Shown: one piece after another, positions 13,685 through 19,963 of the stretch
How positions within the stretch are numbered: the stretch's first letter is position 1
How the letters are laid out: each line of letters starts with the position of its first letter
IMG/VR virus record: IMGVR_UViG_3300030116_005251
Coordinates: 1 to 25,794 of that record
DNA from: a virus
Direction: 5' to 3' (one strand)
Length of the DNA stretch: 25,794 nt
The notes under the pieces: generated by a model
Seen by the model: the letters and a program-made list of their open reading frames with translations, nothing else
What the model was told of the DNA's origin: nothing
The model's database searches: none
Program-made: the position numbers and the translations under genes

Positions 13685-13715
13685 ATAATATTATAAATAG
13701 ATCGGAATTTTAAAC

Positions 13716-14393
13716 ATGTTAAAAACTAACTATAAAACAAAAAACCCTTTATTCTTACTAGATAGATCAATAGCACGTTTTCACTCCCACGGTGAATTGA
13801 TTAATAATACCCACTTAATAAACATATTTACCATTTGTGAAAATTACCCAAAAACAGAATTCACGTTATGGACTAAAAATAAAACAATTGTTTATGATGT
13901 CATTTTAAATAATGGTTATAAAAAACCAAAAAATCTAAAACTAATATATTCAAATGTTAAAGTTAACAAGCCATTAACTACAGTCCCAAACTTTTTTGAT
14001 GGTGTTTTTAACGTGGTTACTCATGATTTTAAAGATAAAAATATTGATATAAATTGCTTTTCAAAGTGTGCAGAATGTAAAATTTGTTATTCTGAAGAAT
14101 TAAAAAATGTTGAAATAATAACCGAAAGAATAAAAAAGAATTCGAAAAAACTAGGTATTTTGGATATTATTTGCCTAGCTTGTTACTCATTCCAATATTT
14201 AAAAATTAGAAAAAATATGATTCCACCCTTGCAGAATAATTCCGATATTTTAAGCAATAGCATTTTAGATATTGACACGTTAAAAAAATACGTCCACGTT
14301 TCAAAGGGATCGGCTAAAATGATAGGTATTGATAGTATTAATACAAATACATTATCAAATAAATTTTGTAATAAAATGCATTCGATAAATTAA
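13716..14393 (+). CDS. GP88-like phage protein, apparently lacking the usual N-terminal part
   Basis: This 225-residue protein resembles the phage 'gene product 88' family. RFHSHGELINNTHLINIF (residues 21-38) matches the family's 'R.h..Gel....hl..i', EFTLWTKN (48-55) is the conserved 'F.lwTKn' strand, and INCFSKCAECKICY (112-125) is the Cys-rich block. The cysteines at 114, 118, 121 and 124 include a CX3CX2C spacing like a radical-SAM cluster motif, though zinc binding is equally possible. The family as I know it normally has an additional N-terminal Cys-containing section, absent here. The gene is alone between its own promoter and terminator. The role is unknown; TIM-barrel relationship is inferred. 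Confidence 0.75.
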   Translation: MLKTNYKTKNPLFLLDRSIARFHSHGELINNTHLINIFTICENYPKTEFTLWTKNKTIVYDVILNNGYKKPKNLKLIYSNVKVNKPLTTVPNFFDGVFNVVTHDFKDKNIDINCFSKCAECKICYSEELKNVEIITERIKKNSKKLGILDIICLACYSFQYLKIRKNMIPPLQNNSDILSNSILDIDTLKKYVHVSKGSAKMIGIDSINTNTLSNKFCNKMHSIN

Positions 14394-14415
14394 TCAATCT
14401 ATTTATTTATAATTA

Positions 14416-14443
14416 AGCCGTTATTAATTGACGGCTTTTTTTT
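14416..14443 (+). terminator. Intrinsic terminator of the GP88-like unit (AGCCGT type)
   Basis: AGCCGTTA pairs with TGACGGCT (one T-G wobble) around a TTAAT loop, followed by eight T residues. It differs from the terminator at 13604 by a single base in the right arm. Confidence 0.92.
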
Positions 14444-14450
14444 ATTTCTG

Positions 14451-14497
14451 CCGATTAATAAAAACACTTGCATATCATTCTATAAAATCATATACTA
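14451..14497 (+). repeat. Promoter-containing direct repeat, copy 2 (47 bp)
   Basis: This is the second copy of the element at 13637-13684, one A shorter in the A-tract. Both copies directly follow an AGCCGT-type terminator, so the repeated unit is really terminator plus promoter, about 80 bp. Confidence 0.95.
14468..14496 (+). promoter_or_regulatory. Repeated promoter upstream of the 14531 gene
   Basis: TTGCAT (14468-14473) and TATACT (14491-14496) with a 17-bp spacer are identical to the promoter at 13655, including the spacer. Confidence 0.8.
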
Positions 14498-14530
14498 CTA
14501 TTAATATTAATAAATTGGAGTGTTTAAAAT

Positions 14531-14773
14531 ATGAATGCATATATTAAATCTAATAATCTAGGTGATGGCTCATTTTCTTTTGATGTTGTAGTAAGTGGTA
14601 ATTATGAATTTTTAGACATTGTGAGACATAAAAATAAACATCTTGATGATTGGAGCGAATTAGATAGCGATTTTAATTTAATTTATTATCCATCGGATCA
14701 CAAAACGGCACTTGAAATTCTTGAAAATGCTAAACAATCAGCGAAAATTATGGTCGATCGTTGGGGATCATAA
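14531..14773 (+). CDS. Hypothetical accessory protein, 80 residues
   Basis: This is the single gene of the last accessory unit, with GGAGTG at 14517-14522. The 80-residue acidic protein has a beta-rich N-terminus (DGSFSFDVVVSGNYEFLDIV) and a C-terminal helix (HKTALEILENAKQSAKIMVD). It is flanked by the repeated promoter and an AGCCGTC-type terminator. No family is recognised. Confidence 0.7.
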   Translation: MNAYIKSNNLGDGSFSFDVVVSGNYEFLDIVRHKNKHLDDWSELDSDFNLIYYPSDHKTALEILENAKQSAKIMVDRWGS

Positions 14774-14800
14774 AAAAATAACTTTCATTTTAAATTATAA

Positions 14801-14825
14801 AGCCGTCAATTAGACGGCTTTTTTT
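14801..14825 (+). terminator. Intrinsic terminator of the last accessory unit
   Basis: AGCCGTC (14801-14807) and GACGGCT (14813-14819) form a perfect 7-bp stem with an AATTA loop and a T-run to 14825. Confidence 0.93.
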
Positions 14826-14914
14826 ATGCCTATTGGTTTATATTATCAAGTCATTTAATTAAGCGATTCAATAGCCCTTAACCATTCTTAAAAAGTTTTT
14901 TAAACGTGAATATT

Positions 14915-14953
14915 GAGCCGTTATTAGATTATTTTGTTTTATTAATCGGCTAA
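14915..14953 (+). repeat. GAGCCGT...ATTAATCGGCTAA motif, copy 1
   Basis: GAGCCGTTATTA (14915-14926) is identical to the first 12 bases at the terminator at 13603, but the complementary arm is missing. ATTAATCGGCTAA (14941-14953) supplies only CGGCT for a 5-bp stem. It looks like a degenerate terminator. Confidence 0.6.
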
Positions 14954-14990
14954 CCCTTGCACCGTTTAAAAATCGTTAAAAAATAACCGT

Positions 14991-15036
14991 GAGCCGTGTT
15001 GAGTGGGTAAAAAATAACATTTAATTAATCGGCTAA
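14991..15036 (+). repeat. GAGCCGT...ATTAATCGGCTAA motif, copy 2
   Basis: GAGCCGT (14991-14997) and the exact 13-base ATTAATCGGCTAA (15024-15036) repeat the arrangement of copy 1 with different intervening sequence. Confidence 0.6.
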
Positions 15037-15250
15037 TATAAAAATTTAATCACGGTCAACGGTGCTAGTATCTTTATAAAATAGGGTGGTATGGAATAAA
15101 GGTTGAAAAGGTGCATAAATAGGGCGATTTCAGGCGATGCTTAAAAAATAGGCAATGTATCTTGGCGGACGCATGTAGTTGCATGTTTTTGACAAATAAT
15201 CACATAAAATTCGCAACCAAAATATATAAGATAAAATGGATAATATCGCT

Positions 15251-15279
15251 TTGACAAAAAAGTAATTTTTCTGTACCCT
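15251..15279 (+). promoter_or_regulatory. Candidate late-operon promoter
   Basis: TTGACA (15251-15256) is followed after 17 bp by TACCCT (15274-15279), which keeps the three most important -10 positions (T, A and final T). It lies about 30 bp upstream of the terS start codon. An activator may be needed because the -10 is weak. Confidence 0.5.
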
Positions 15280-15310
15280 TGTCCGTGTACATTTTAATTA
15301 GGAGACTATA

Positions 15311-16048
15311 TTGGGATTCTCGAGCCGTTATGTATTACCCAGCTCTCAAAGACAAACATTAAGGGCTAAAGACAAGCCACCCGCCAAAAGGCGACCGTTA
15401 ACACTTACTCGCAAACAAGAGCTTTTTGTTAAGGAACTCATCACCAAAGATGGCACGATCACGCAACGTGAAGCGGCAATCAATGCAGGATATTCTCCCA
15501 AAACGGCAAGTGCGATAGCAAGTAATATGCTAAACCCGAATGTCTATCCGCATGTGTATCAAGAATATATGCGTCAGAAACGGGAGTTGGATTCAAAGTA
15601 TGCTGTGCGTAAAGATCGGCACTTGAGGGATTTACAAGTTATCCGTGACACGGCAATGCAGAATGGTGCTTACTCGGCAGCGGTCATGGCAGAGTATCGC
15701 AGGGGTCAAGCATCGGGGGACATTTATGTGAATAAGAGTGAGATACGCCACGGCAGTATTGAATCGATGTCCAAGGACGAAGTAATCAAAGCACTGAAAG
15801 AAATAAGGGATAGCTATGCAATCGACATTACTCCAGAAAGAGTTGAAGAAGATGGGGTTGACCCAGACGATCAAAAGCACCTCACCGATGAACAAGACGG
15901 GCAAGAGGTTGAAGACACCGAAGAAGGAATCAACGGTTCGGAGGAAGGAGAACGCTCTGTGGACGATGATGAAGGACACGATGAAAGTGACCCATCCGAC
16001 ATGGATAGCGAATCGACTGGAAACGTGGTTAACACCGGGAATACCTGA
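15311..16048 (+). CDS. terS: Terminase small subunit (TTG start)
   Basis: This 245-residue protein recognises the packaging site and feeds DNA to TerL. The N-terminal third is basic and carries the family's helix-turn-helix region: 'LTRKQELFVKELI' near residues 31-43, then 'REAAINAGYSPKTASAIASN' near 53-72. A central helical stretch (residues 85-150) would form the oligomerisation core, and the last 60 residues are extremely acidic (repeated E/D). The start is TTG 15311 with AGGAGA (15300-15305) at proper spacing; no ATG serves better. Adjacency to a nuclease and TerL supports the call. GC content is visibly higher than in the accessory array. Its C-terminal 230 nt are also read in another frame by the next gene. 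Confidence 0.85.
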   Translation: MGFSSRYVLPSSQRQTLRAKDKPPAKRRPLTLTRKQELFVKELITKDGTITQREAAINAGYSPKTASAIASNMLNPNVYPHVYQEYMRQKRELDSKYAVRKDRHLRDLQVIRDTAMQNGAYSAAVMAEYRRGQASGDIYVNKSEIRHGSIESMSKDEVIKALKEIRDSYAIDITPERVEEDGVDPDDQKHLTDEQDGQEVEDTEEGINGSEEGERSVDDDEGHDESDPSDMDSESTGNVVNTGNT

Positions 16049-16352
16049 TGTATTAATCTGTGACCACGAGTCACGGTTCCATCTGGTGGAATTAAAATTT
16101 TGTGTTAGTAATAAGGTGGATATTCGTCCACACCAAGTGTCGTTTTTGTCCAAACACAAAAAGGCGAATGTTTGGCTTCTTGTGAAAAAGGTCACGGAAC
16201 TTGGATCAAAAGGCGAGTTGTATTTATACCGAGGGGACTCCGTGGTCGATGTAGCATATTCGGGACTCCAGACACCACCCTATTTTAAGATTAGCTTGGA
16301 TGAACAAAAAGATGGTATGGTAGATGTTTTACATACTATAGGTAAGAGATGA
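15816..16352 (+). CDS. PD-(D/E)XK nuclease (VRR-NUC/Holliday-resolvase-like), overlapping terS out of frame
   Basis: The C-terminal two thirds match a small PD-(D/E)XK nuclease: E45 in KENALW, RLETWLTPGIPDVLI (residues 67-81, with D78), VELK (residues 91-94, E92 and K94) and HQVSFLSKH (106-114, Q107), the usual order E...GxPD...ExK...Q. Such phage enzymes cut branched or single-strand/double-strand junction DNA and often sit beside terminase genes. Because ENALW and RLET belong to the domain, the start must lie far inside terS. ATG 15816 has AAGGGA at 15805-15810 and is used here; ATG 15852 or 15888 are alternatives. The resulting overlap with the acidic end of TerS is about 230 nt, with this frame giving a lysine-rich N-terminus. 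Confidence 0.75.
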   Translation: MQSTLLQKELKKMGLTQTIKSTSPMNKTGKRLKTPKKESTVRRKENALWTMMKDTMKVTHPTWIANRLETWLTPGIPDVLICDHESRFHLVELKFCVSNKVDIRPHQVSFLSKHKKANVWLLVKKVTELGSKGELYLYRGDSVVDVAYSGLQTPPYFKISLDEQKDGMVDVLHTIGKR

Positions 16353-16708
16353 AAAAGACATATATGTCTATTGTTTTCATACCGATTATTTTTTGGGCAG
16401 TTATTTATTTTACTTACACTCATGCGTGGAAGTTAGACGATTTGAATGAATGGGAGATGTGCGAAGAGATTTACCATTTGGCGACACGATTTGCGGAAAT
16501 AAGGAAACATGGGTTGGTTCCTTCGGTTAAGACTAATCGGATGTTGTCTCCGTTTGAGGAAAAGATGTTGCATGAGGTGGATAGGCGTGTGATGGAGTTA
16601 ATGAGTATGAAATTTGATGATCCAGAAAAATATGAAGGGATGCTTGAAACTCCCAACGCTATTGGATTACAGGTTTATGATGAATGTATGCTTGACCAAG
16701 GATTATGA
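16349..16708 (+). CDS. Small membrane-anchored protein, unknown
   Basis: This 119-residue protein has an N-terminal hydrophobic segment (IVFIPIIFWAVIYFTY, residues 8-23) after two lysines, with no obvious signal-peptidase site, so it is probably a signal anchor with a periplasmic or cytoplasmic helical domain. The remainder is charged and helical (FEEKMLHEVDRRVMELMSMK). It is coupled by ATGA to both the upstream nuclease and TerL. A membrane-anchored gene between TerS and TerL is unusual; roles such as superinfection exclusion are only guesses. Confidence 0.65.
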   Translation: MKKTYMSIVFIPIIFWAVIYFTYTHAWKLDDLNEWEMCEEIYHLATRFAEIRKHGLVPSVKTNRMLSPFEEKMLHEVDRRVMELMSMKFDDPEKYEGMLETPNAIGLQVYDECMLDQGL

Positions 16709-18159
16709 ACGAAATAGAAGCTAATGAGCGAAAATTAAAGTTAGAATTACGACTTGCTCAACTCAATAAGATTGACAAATGCAAGGAGAGTTTTCTGCCG
16801 TTTGTTAAATCGATGTGGGCTGAGTTTATTGTGGGCAAACATCACCGTATTATTGCTGAAAAATTGGAAAAAATAGCAACGGGTGAGCTCAAACGATTGA
16901 TTATTAACATGCCACCAAGGCATACGAAGTCAGAATTTGCTAGTTTTTTGTTTCCTGCATGGATGATTGGGCGAAAACCCAACATGAAAATTATTCAAGC
17001 GACACACACCACGGAACTTGCTGTTAATTTTGGTAGAAAAACCAAAAATTTGATGGAAAGAGACGAATATTTAGAAATTTTCCCAGAAGCAAAGCTTTCT
17101 GCTGACTCCAAAGCGGCAGGTCGATGGGACACGAGTCGTGGAGGAATGTATTATGCCGTGGGCGTTGGCTCAAACCTCGCTGGTCGTGGTGGTGATTTGA
17201 TTATTATTGATGATCCGCACTCGGAGCAAACGGCAATGTCGTCTAATGGTTTTGAAGATGCGTATGATTGGTACACGGGTGGTCCGAGACAGCGTTTACA
17301 ACCCGGTGGAGCGATTATTTTGGTGATGACACGGTGGTCAGAGAAGGATTTGACGGGCAAATTGATTAAAGCACAGCTCAAAGACCCCAATGCAGACCAA
17401 TGGGAAGTGGTAGAATTACCTGCTATTATGCCGTCTGGTAAACCTTGTTGGGAAGGATTCTGGTCTTTAGAGGATTTAACCAAGGTAAAAGCGTCTATTC
17501 CACCAAGTAAGTGGAACGCTCAGTATCAGCAACAACCAACGGGCGATCAGGCATCTATTTTGAAGAGGGAATGGTGGAAACGATGGACAAAGCCGAATGT
17601 CCCTGCTTTGGAATACGTTATTCAAAGTTACGATACAGCGTTTAGTAAAAGTGAAACGGCTGACTATTCAGCGATTACAACATGGGGAGTATTTCGACCA
17701 GAAGAAGCGGGTCCGATGGGTTTAATTCTGTTGGATGTGAAAAAAGATCGTTGGGACTTTCCAGAACTGAAGCAAGTAGCGTATGAGCAGTACAAATTTT
17801 GGGAACCAGAGACCGTGATTATTGAAGCAAAGGCAACAGGGACTCCACTCACACATGAGTTGAGACAAATGGGTATACCTGTGGTAAACTTTACACCTAG
17901 CCGTGGAAATGATAAATTATCAAGAGTACACAGCATTTCACCCCTATTTGAAAGTGGGATGATTTGGGCTCCAGAGGAACGATGGGCAGACGAATTGATT
18001 GAGGAGTGTGCTGCATTTCCGAATGGAGAGTATGACGACTTGGTGGATAGTACAACACAGGCACTGATGCGTTATCGTCAGGGCAATTTTGTGCAACTAC
18101 CGACTGATGATTGGGATGATGAACCTTTGAATTTGCGACCAATACAATATTACGGATAA
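16705..18159 (+). CDS. terL: Terminase large subunit
   Basis: This 484-residue packaging motor has an N-terminal ATPase and a C-terminal nuclease. The ATPase has the Walker A variant MPPRHTKS (69-76), Walker B DLIIIDDP (164-171) and coupling motif VMTRW (207-211). The RNase H-like nuclease has D310 (SYDTAFS), E374 (VIIEAKATG) and an acidic cluster D444/D445/D448 (GEYDDLVDST), which should bind two metals. Length and motif spacing fit the Terminase_6 type of tailed-phage TerL. It is coupled to the preceding gene by ATGA, and its TAA abuts the next ATG. The enzyme translocates DNA into the procapsid through the portal encoded downstream. All catalytic residues are present. Confidence 0.97.
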   Translation: MNEIEANERKLKLELRLAQLNKIDKCKESFLPFVKSMWAEFIVGKHHRIIAEKLEKIATGELKRLIINMPPRHTKSEFASFLFPAWMIGRKPNMKIIQATHTTELAVNFGRKTKNLMERDEYLEIFPEAKLSADSKAAGRWDTSRGGMYYAVGVGSNLAGRGGDLIIIDDPHSEQTAMSSNGFEDAYDWYTGGPRQRLQPGGAIILVMTRWSEKDLTGKLIKAQLKDPNADQWEVVELPAIMPSGKPCWEGFWSLEDLTKVKASIPPSKWNAQYQQQPTGDQASILKREWWKRWTKPNVPALEYVIQSYDTAFSKSETADYSAITTWGVFRPEEAGPMGLILLDVKKDRWDFPELKQVAYEQYKFWEPETVIIEAKATGTPLTHELRQMGIPVVNFTPSRGNDKLSRVHSISPLFESGMIWAPEERWADELIEECAAFPNGEYDDLVDSTTQALMRYRQGNFVQLPTDDWDDEPLNLRPIQYYG

Positions 18160-19545
18160 ATGATAGTACGACCTTTAATTCCTCAACAATCCACGGTTAA
18201 TGGTAAACGAAAAGTCATTTCTCGTTATGAAAACGGGGGTGAAGCCGCAAACACAGGTATAGGGAATTTTGCAAAACAGTTACGAGCGTTTGGGGAACGA
18301 TCTCCTGTTTACGGTATAGGTGGTTACGGAGACCTTATTGATTTTGTTCAAAGAGGTTTTTCTAAATTACCAATAAGCCCGGGATATTTTTTAGATAAAG
18401 AGGTACAGACCGACCCAGAAGTTGCTCAAACTTTACGCAATAAAGCTAATCCTCTTCCTACCTCAGAAGAAGTTACAAGTTTTTTAGAATCTAAAGGGGT
18501 TGAATTTACAGATAAAGAAGGAGTGGGAGATTTTCTTGCATCGGTAGCAAGTCCTGTTACATTACTCGCACTACCTAGTGCTATAGCTTCGGCAGCAAGA
18601 CAAGTACCAAAATTAGTTGAGAAAATTCCTGAAGTAATGGAGAGTTTATACGCACGGTTTCCTGCACTTGATCCTAAAATGTATATTGTTCCAAACCAAA
18701 AATATCCAATAAGACCTGCCCCAGAATCAGCTTTTTTCCCAAAAAAACCTCCACCAAATTTTGTGATGGGAGAAATACAAGGTTTTAAATTTGATCCTAC
18801 AGGACAACAATACCCTACAGGAAATTTTTTAGCTATGTCTAAAGAGGGGGTAGAAGATGCTACAAACTTAAATGCTAGTAAAACTAATATTAGAATTAAT
18901 TCAGATGCGGTGCGTGAAGAAGCTTTAAAAAATAATTCTTTCGTACCTCAAACTTCTATGACAGCATCGTTTGTAAGTGGTAAAAAACAACCGTATAAAT
19001 CTGAAACTAAAAAAAAGAATCCTAACATTGGAAGAAAATACCACACTAATTTATTAACAAATAAAAAAGGAAGTCCTGCAAAATGGGAGTGGCATGAAGG
19101 TGGTAAAGGGTATGAAAATTCAAACCAAATTGCAACCGTTCAGCAAGGGACAGGGGAACATTTTTATACTGTAGAGGTAGATTTACCCAAAGGTAGCCAT
19201 TTATCAAATTTTCCAAATAAAGAAAAGAACCCAAGACTTCGTCCTACTGTAAATGGTGACATAATATTAGGAAATAAAATTGGGGAAGTTATGGTTTACT
19301 CAGCTAGAGGGGATAATCTCGTAGAGGGAAAAAGAGTAACCCAAGGAGGAAAACGCTATAAGGGACGTATTCATCCTATTTATGACAAAATAATAATGTT
19401 AGATAACAGAACGGAAGCTGTTAAAAAAGCAATGGGTGGCGAGGTCAGTGGAGTAGGAACTTTGAATGATACAGCAAGAAACATGTTCAAACAGCCACGA
19501 GGTGTGGTAACATTGTCTTCTGTTGCAAGAAACATGTTTATATAG
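18160..19545 (+). CDS. Unknown 461-residue protein between TerL and portal
   Basis: The gene starts directly after the TerL stop. The N-terminus has GGEAANTGIGNF (near residues 26-37) and a hydrophobic Ala-rich helix near 127-148 (SVASPVTLLALPSAIASAAR). The middle is rich in proline and asparagine. The region about 290-415 looks like a folded beta-rich domain (KWEWHEGG, EHFYTVEVDLPKG, RLRPTVNGDIILG, HPIYDKIIML). The C-terminus has GGEVSGVGTLNDTARNMF followed by a second ARNMF at the very end, an internal repeat. Position and the glycine-rich 'GGE' segments suggest a virion-associated, possibly ejected, protein, but nothing proves it. Codon use is more AT-rich than TerL. I do not recognise a family. 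Confidence 0.75.
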   Translation: MIVRPLIPQQSTVNGKRKVISRYENGGEAANTGIGNFAKQLRAFGERSPVYGIGGYGDLIDFVQRGFSKLPISPGYFLDKEVQTDPEVAQTLRNKANPLPTSEEVTSFLESKGVEFTDKEGVGDFLASVASPVTLLALPSAIASAARQVPKLVEKIPEVMESLYARFPALDPKMYIVPNQKYPIRPAPESAFFPKKPPPNFVMGEIQGFKFDPTGQQYPTGNFLAMSKEGVEDATNLNASKTNIRINSDAVREEALKNNSFVPQTSMTASFVSGKKQPYKSETKKKNPNIGRKYHTNLLTNKKGSPAKWEWHEGGKGYENSNQIATVQQGTGEHFYTVEVDLPKGSHLSNFPNKEKNPRLRPTVNGDIILGNKIGEVMVYSARGDNLVEGKRVTQGGKRYKGRIHPIYDKIIMLDNRTEAVKKAMGGEVSGVGTLNDTARNMFKQPRGVVTLSSVARNMFI

Positions 19546-19577
19546 AATAATATAGGTACAGAATACAGGAAAATATT

Positions 19578-19961
19578 ATGGCAGAGTATACTAGAGGAGA
19601 AACTCGAAAAGAGTTTAAAAATAGATTAAGTAAAGTTTCTAAAGGTTTTGATTCAGGTATGAGTCAAGAAGAGATAATGAAATACAATCAAAAGGTTGGA
19701 AAAGACATTATAAACGACATGAAATCTGAAGGATACGATTTTAGAACTGTTTCTGAAGTAGCGGTGGATGCTATTAAAGGAGCTCCCAGTGCCGTAAAGA
19801 AAACAGTTAAAAAAATAGTTAAAACGGTTCAGTCTCCCGAATCAAGTATGGGAATGGAAACCATAGGAAAATTTTCAAAAGGCGGTGCAGTTAAAAGTAA
19901 AAAGAAGTCTATTGATGGTATTGCCATCAAAGGACATACCCGAGCTAAAAGGAGAAGATAG
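19578..19961 (+). CDS. Small virion-associated protein with conserved C-terminal tail
   Basis: This 127-residue basic protein is helical in its first two thirds and ends with a glycine/basic tail, FSKGGAVKSKKKSIDGIAI followed by KGHTRAKRRR. The form 'GG.V.....(D)GIA.KG.T...R' recurs at the end of many short proteins of marine tailed phages located near the portal. In those I take it as a head-completion or packaging-related signal, but function is unknown. AGGAAAA precedes the ATG, and the gene ends two bases before the portal start. Strong positive charge suits DNA or acidic-protein contact. Confidence 0.7.
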   Translation: MAEYTRGETRKEFKNRLSKVSKGFDSGMSQEEIMKYNQKVGKDIINDMKSEGYDFRTVSEVAVDAIKGAPSAVKKTVKKIVKTVQSPESSMGMETIGKFSKGGAVKSKKKSIDGIAIKGHTRAKRRR

Positions 19962-19963
19962 GT

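Larger units (their letters stand above)
14826..15310 (+). other. Gene-free region before the packaging genes, with decayed boundary motifs
   Basis: No credible reading frame is seen in these 485 nt. The segment holds two copies of a GAGCCGT...ATTAATCGGCTAA arrangement (14915-14953 and 14991-15036), short direct repeats GGCGAT (15123-15138 area) and GCATGT (15171-15186 area), and the putative late promoter at 15251. Its place immediately before the small terminase gene also makes it a candidate location for the packaging recognition site. Confidence 0.6.

Noticed and set aside
13637-14497. Repeats as a CRISPR array
   Set aside because: There are only two long repeats about 0.8 kb apart that contain a promoter, with a gene between them rather than uniform short spacers.
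15189-15217. TTGACA at 15189-15194 as the terS promoter
   Set aside because: No acceptable -10 lies at 16-18 bp; TAAAAT is only 10 bp away. The TTGACA at 15251 fits better.
15632-16195. 187-residue open frame on the minus strand opposite terS and the nuclease
   Set aside because: It is antisense to two well-supported genes, has no ribosome-binding site and no family resemblance; the complementary codon pattern of acidic repeats explains the openness.
16471-18142. Several minus-strand frames across TerL and the 16349 gene
   Set aside because: They are mirror frames of strongly supported genes without start signals or family motifs.
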